Below are positions 52,353 through 55,326 of a DNA stretch of 55,326 nucleotides, in pieces. The position numbers and the translations under genes are program-made. The notes below the pieces were generated by a model. It made no database searches. It saw only the letters and a list, made by a program, of their open reading frames with translations, and had not been told where the DNA came from. Source of the DNA: Pirellulales bacterium (GTDB lineage Bacteria; Planctomycetota; Planctomycetia; Pirellulales; Lacipirellulaceae); NCBI GenBank assembly GCA_028279215.1, contig JANQOF010000053.1, positions 1 through 55,326 on the forward strand. Direction: 5' to 3'. Positions within the stretch are counted from its first letter, which is position 1. Each line of letters starts with the position of its first letter.

Positions 52353-53138
52353 TTACAACTCGACGCCCATTTTCGCCATCAGCATTTTCATATCATCCCA
52401 GCAGTCTTTCTTGGCGGATGGGTTCCGCAGAAGATAGGCGGGGTGGTACGTGCAAACGACGTTGATGCCGCGGTACTGATGCACTCGGCCCCGCAACCGC
52501 CCGATCGTTTCGGTGGTTTCCAGCAGGTTCTGTGCCGCCACCGCGCCTAAGCAGCAGATGAACTCGGGATCAACCAGCTCGAGTTGACGACGCAGGTATT
52601 GCTTGCAGTTGGCGCTTTCTGTCGGCGTCGGATTGCGATTGCCCGGTGGGCGACACTTGAGCACGTTGAGGATGTAAACGTCGTCGCGTGTCAGCTTGCA
52701 TGCTTGGATAATTTTGGTGAGCAATTGGCCTGCCCGACCGACGAAGGGCTCGCCCAAGCGATCTTCGTCGGCACCTGGGGCTTCGCCCATAAAGCAGAGT
52801 CGGGCATTCGGATCGCCGACGCCAAACACCGTTTGCGTTCGCTTTGCGGCCAATTCGTCGCACAGCGTGCAGCCGGCGACTTCTTGCTGCAGCACTTCCA
52901 GCGTCGCTGCCGACGATACTTTCTCGCTAGCGACATCCGGATCGGCGAACAGTTCGGTGGTTGACGCTTTCCTGGCGGGCATGGGACGCTCCTGCTGCGA
53001 AGGGGGAACCGAAGGGATCGCCGGCGTCGACGGTGCTGGCGCGGTGCGGTGCGGTAGCTGCTCAACACCTGCTTGTTGCAAGCTCTCCATCCGCGCTAGC
53101 AGCGAGCGGCGTCTAGCGGCATCATCATTCGGCATCAT
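52353..53138 (-). CDS. Uracil-DNA glycosylase, family 4 (iron-sulfur)
   Basis: 261 aa. The UDG core starts near residue 80 after a Pro/Ala-rich extension. Four cysteines fit the 4Fe-4S cluster of family 4 enzymes: C90 and C93 (CTLC), C178 (ANCKQY) and C195 or C196. Motif A reads GEAPGADED (118-126), where Glu119 and the Pro-Gly are conserved, and motif 3 is HPAYLLRN (232-239). The enzyme removes uracil from DNA in base excision repair. The ATG at 53138 is followed by a second ATG that could also be used. Confidence 0.95.
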   Translation of the reverse strand: MMPNDDAARRRSLLARMESLQQAGVEQLPHRTAPAPSTPAIPSVPPSQQERPMPARKASTTELFADPDVASEKVSSAATLEVLQQEVAGCTLCDELAAKRTQTVFGVGDPNARLCFMGEAPGADEDRLGEPFVGRAGQLLTKIIQACKLTRDDVYILNVLKCRPPGNRNPTPTESANCKQYLRRQLELVDPEFICCLGAVAAQNLLETTETIGRLRGRVHQYRGINVVCTYHPAYLLRNPSAKKDCWDDMKMLMAKMGVEL

Positions 53139-53382
53139 GCATCCTGCGACTGAAGTTCGCTATCGTACCTTAATCCCGCGCATGCGGTTGATTCGCTCAG
53201 CAAGGGGGTGCCGGATGGACCGCGCGGCAACTACAATGACGTAGCGTGAGGGATGTCTCCAGGACCGACAACCCCCAACTGCTCGGGCGGCGGTAAAGTG
53301 CTTCCGCTTGCGCCCCATACCTACTGAGGGAGATGCGCACGGTCGCGGCCTTCCCCAAAGGCACCTAGCTGGCGATACCGTT

Positions 53383-54747
53383 ATGCCTGTATCCCAAGTG
53401 GTCATTGTGGGCCGGCCCAACGTCGGCAAGAGCAGCCTGTTCAATTGGCTGGCTAACACCAAAATCGCCATCGTCGACGATCAGCCGGGTATCACGCGCG
53501 ATCGCATCACGCATTTGATGTGTCACGAAGACCGGTTCTTCGAACTGGTCGATACCGGCGGGATGGGATTCAACGACGCCGACAACCTCACCAAACACAT
53601 CGAAGAACAGATCACCGTAGCCATCGAGTCGGCCGACCTTATTCTGTTTGTGCTCGACGCCCGCACCGGCGTGCTGCCGCTCGATCAGGAAGTAGCCAAG
53701 CGGTTGCGGCTGGTAAAAGTACCGGTGGTATGCGTCGCGAACAAGACCGACGATCAAACGTTCGATTCGGCCGCCGACGACTTTCATCGGCTTGGCTTTG
53801 GCGGGCCGGTCAAAGTGAGTACGCTGCAGAACCGCAATCGCGGTGTGTTGCTCAATCGCATCATCGATACGCTTCCCGAGTTCACTGATGAGGAAGATGA
53901 TGAAGCGGCCGAACCAACGATGAAAGTGGCCATCGTCGGGCGGCGGAACGTGGGCAAGAGCACGTTCGTCAACACGCTTGCCAAGGCTGATCGCATGATT
54001 GTTAGCGAGGTGCCCGGCACCACGCGCGATAGTGTCGACGTGCGGTTCGAACTGGATGGCAAGGCCTTCGTCGCCATCGACACGCCTGGCTTGCGCAAGG
54101 GCAAGAGTCAACGCGACATCGACTTTTACGGCATGCATCGTGCCCAGCGGAGCATTCGCCGAGCCGACGTCGTGCTGCTGTTTCACGACTGTACCGAGCG
54201 AATCGGCAAGGTCGATAAACAACTGTGCGACTACATCGCCTCGCAGTACAAACCGTGCATTTTTGTGGTGAATAAGTGGGACAAGTTGGCCAGCCAAATG
54301 CCGACCGAGAAGTGGGTGATGTATCTGCACGATACGTATCGAACCATGCGGTACGCACCCATCGCCTTCATCACCGCCCAAACCGGCAAGAACGTCAAAG
54401 CACTGCTCAACCACGGTCAGATGCTGTTCAAGCAAGCACGGTCTCGTGTAGGCACGGGCGAACTCAATCGCATGCTCCGCGACGCAGTTAAACGCAAGGC
54501 GCCGCCGCTGTACAAGAATCGCCGCCCGAAGATTTATTACGCGACGCAAGTGGGCATCGAACCGCCGACCATCGTGCTGTTCTGTAGCCAGCCCGCGGGA
54601 TTAGATCCGCCGTACCAGCGGTACCTACTGAATCAGTTTCGCGACCATCTCGATTTCGACGAAGTGCCGATCAAACTCTACCTGCGGCGTCGATCGGAGA
54701 GCGACCTGCGCGACGATGTTGGCAGCGAGATCCTGGCCGACGCTTAG
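53383..54747 (+). CDS. der: Ribosome-associated GTPase Der (EngA)
   Basis: 454 aa from the ATG at 53383. Two tandem G domains are present: GRPNVGKS (10-17), DTGG (57-60) and NKTD (120-123) in the first; GRRNVGKS (186-193), DTPG (233-236) and NKWD (296-299) in the second. An acidic linker joins them. The KH-like C-terminal domain (about 355-454) includes PPLYKNRRPKIYYATQ. Der is needed for 50S ribosomal subunit assembly. It is divergent from udg across a 244-base gap with no visible operator. Confidence 0.97.
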   Translation: MPVSQVVIVGRPNVGKSSLFNWLANTKIAIVDDQPGITRDRITHLMCHEDRFFELVDTGGMGFNDADNLTKHIEEQITVAIESADLILFVLDARTGVLPLDQEVAKRLRLVKVPVVCVANKTDDQTFDSAADDFHRLGFGGPVKVSTLQNRNRGVLLNRIIDTLPEFTDEEDDEAAEPTMKVAIVGRRNVGKSTFVNTLAKADRMIVSEVPGTTRDSVDVRFELDGKAFVAIDTPGLRKGKSQRDIDFYGMHRAQRSIRRADVVLLFHDCTERIGKVDKQLCDYIASQYKPCIFVVNKWDKLASQMPTEKWVMYLHDTYRTMRYAPIAFITAQTGKNVKALLNHGQMLFKQARSRVGTGELNRMLRDAVKRKAPPLYKNRRPKIYYATQVGIEPPTIVLFCSQPAGLDPPYQRYLLNQFRDHLDFDEVPIKLYLRRRSESDLRDDVGSEILADA

Positions 54748-54781
54748 AGCGCCGGTCGTCGGCGATTGGCTACGCATTGGC

Positions 54782-54994
54782 TTATTTGAAGTCGTCGGGG
54801 TTGATGTCCGACATGCCAACTTCAGCATTCGCCAAGCCTTCGACCCCTGCCAATCGCGGCTGCGGCGACTGCGTGTGATGCAGCATCGCGAGGCCGATAA
54901 GCCACGCAAGCCCAAAGCCTACGACTTCGCCGTAAGAAAAGAGCATCTTCAAAGAATCGGTTTGCTTGCGCATTTGCTGTTCCGGGCCCTCCAT
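54782..54994 (-). CDS. Small single-pass membrane protein, unknown
   Basis: 70 aa from the ATG at 54994, preceded by AGGAA. A charged N-terminus (MEGPEQQMRKQTDSLK) is followed by one hydrophobic helix (about 17-39) and a polar tail ending in SDINPDDFK. No family is recognised. It is convergent with der, 34 bases away. A longer ORF in the same frame has no coding character upstream. Confidence 0.55.
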   Translation of the reverse strand: MEGPEQQMRKQTDSLKMLFSYGEVVGFGLAWLIGLAMLHHTQSPQPRLAGVEGLANAEVGMSDINPDDFK

Positions 54995-55169
54995 TGCCAG
55001 ATTCCTACAATCCAGCCGGGTCGCCCGACGAAAAGGGGGAACCAGTAGGTCTCCAATCTGAGCATTACATCCGAGATTCCCCAGTCTCGCAAGATCAGGT
55101 TGCCCCTCGAATTGGTACACCGTGCTAGCACCTGCCGTTTGTTGGTTCGCCAATAGTGCCTATATTGCT

Positions 55170-55326
55170 TATTCGCTTGAGGGTTGCGTATCTTGCCGGA
55201 TGAGGGCGATTCGAGGCCCCTGGGTGCCCCAGGTCGGCTGTTCCTACCTGGGTCGCGAAGCGACAAGAGGTGGTTGCCCTTGAAACGATGCCTTTCGTGA
55301 CTCGCGTCCCAGTCGAGTAGGCCCAG
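55170..55326 (+). ncRNA. Possible structured RNA or 5' leader at the window edge
   Basis: Downstream of a -10-like TATATT (55161-55166), the sequence has a strong hairpin CCCAGGT...ACCTGGG and further GC-rich complementary stretches, without a convincing ORF on either strand. It could be an untranslated leader, a small RNA such as 6S, or simply the start of the next gene's region. The window ends before this can be resolved. Confidence 0.25.

Noticed and set aside
53365-54549. Leftward ORF of 394 codons opposite der
   Set aside because: It is antisense to the universally conserved GTPase gene and shows the compositional pattern of a shadow frame.
54949-55266. Leftward ORF of 105 codons at the right edge
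   Set aside because: No ribosome site, no family and it overlaps both the small membrane gene and the hairpin region.
1-55326. tRNA, rRNA, CRISPR array or prophage
   Set aside because: No T-arm motif with a matching acceptor stem, no rRNA-like sequence, no spaced identical repeats and no integrase or phage structural genes were found.

Overview
The window reads as chromosomal DNA of a planctomycete, most likely of the Pirellulales/Lacipirellulaceae type. The basis is the density of lineage-typical families: three DUF1559 proteins (two with prepilin leaders), PEP-CTERM and dockerin-type secreted proteins, Tat-exported sugar-active enzymes, a YHYH-domain protein, a DUF1570 peptidase-like protein, a planctomycete-style ECF sigma factor fused by overlap to a Ser/Thr kinase with a LamG-like sensor, and many small secreted Gly/Tyr- or Arg-rich proteins. 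Core genes (ychF, scpB, rpe, accD, udg, der) are scattered between accessory genes. No rRNA, tRNA, CRISPR array, integrase or intact insertion sequence was seen.

Layout. 1-4433: a leftward group headed by a Fur-family (possibly Zur-type) regulator, followed by a His/Cys-rich exported protein, a DUF1559 pilin-like protein and two exported proteins that look like choice-of-anchor-M/TIGR03769 domain proteins. Matching TGCAA direct repeats lie in front of the regulator and in front of the rest of the group. 4566-9435: a long PEP-CTERM NxxGxxAF-repeat protein, an enolase-superfamily protein and an alpha-L-fucosidase. 9570-16995: ychF, a TPR protein, a DUF1570 protein and its divergent exported neighbour, a six-helix membrane protein and a BASS-type transporter. 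17164-26304: SMP-30-like, YHYH, DUF2007, membrane DUF1559, small secreted proteins, a carboxypeptidase-regulatory-like repeat protein, a DUF1579 protein and a PQQ-type propeller. 26335-34860: flavin monooxygenase, Cys-rich protein, sigma factor plus kinase, amidase and an EAL-HDOD signalling protein. 35388-37640: penicillin-acylase-family protein.

37796-45251 is a compact type II secretion/type IV pilus-like operon: one GspE ATPase, three GspF-like membrane proteins, three pseudopilin-like proteins joined by stop/start overlaps, and a DUF1559 protein with a long acidic insertion. 45325-54994 holds scpB, rpe, a catalytically degenerate histidine-phosphatase homologue, accD, a small-protein/nucleotidyltransferase pair, a dicarboxylate/amino-acid symporter, a GAF-phosphatase-like protein, a family 4 uracil-DNA glycosylase, der and a small membrane protein. 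The last 150 bases may start a structured RNA or leader.

The strongest candidates for something undescribed are the metal-regulator surface module at the left end, the minimal three-GspF pseudopilus operon with its acidic DUF1559 protein, and the pseudo-phosphatase between rpe and accD. All family calls come from reading the sequence; no database search was run.
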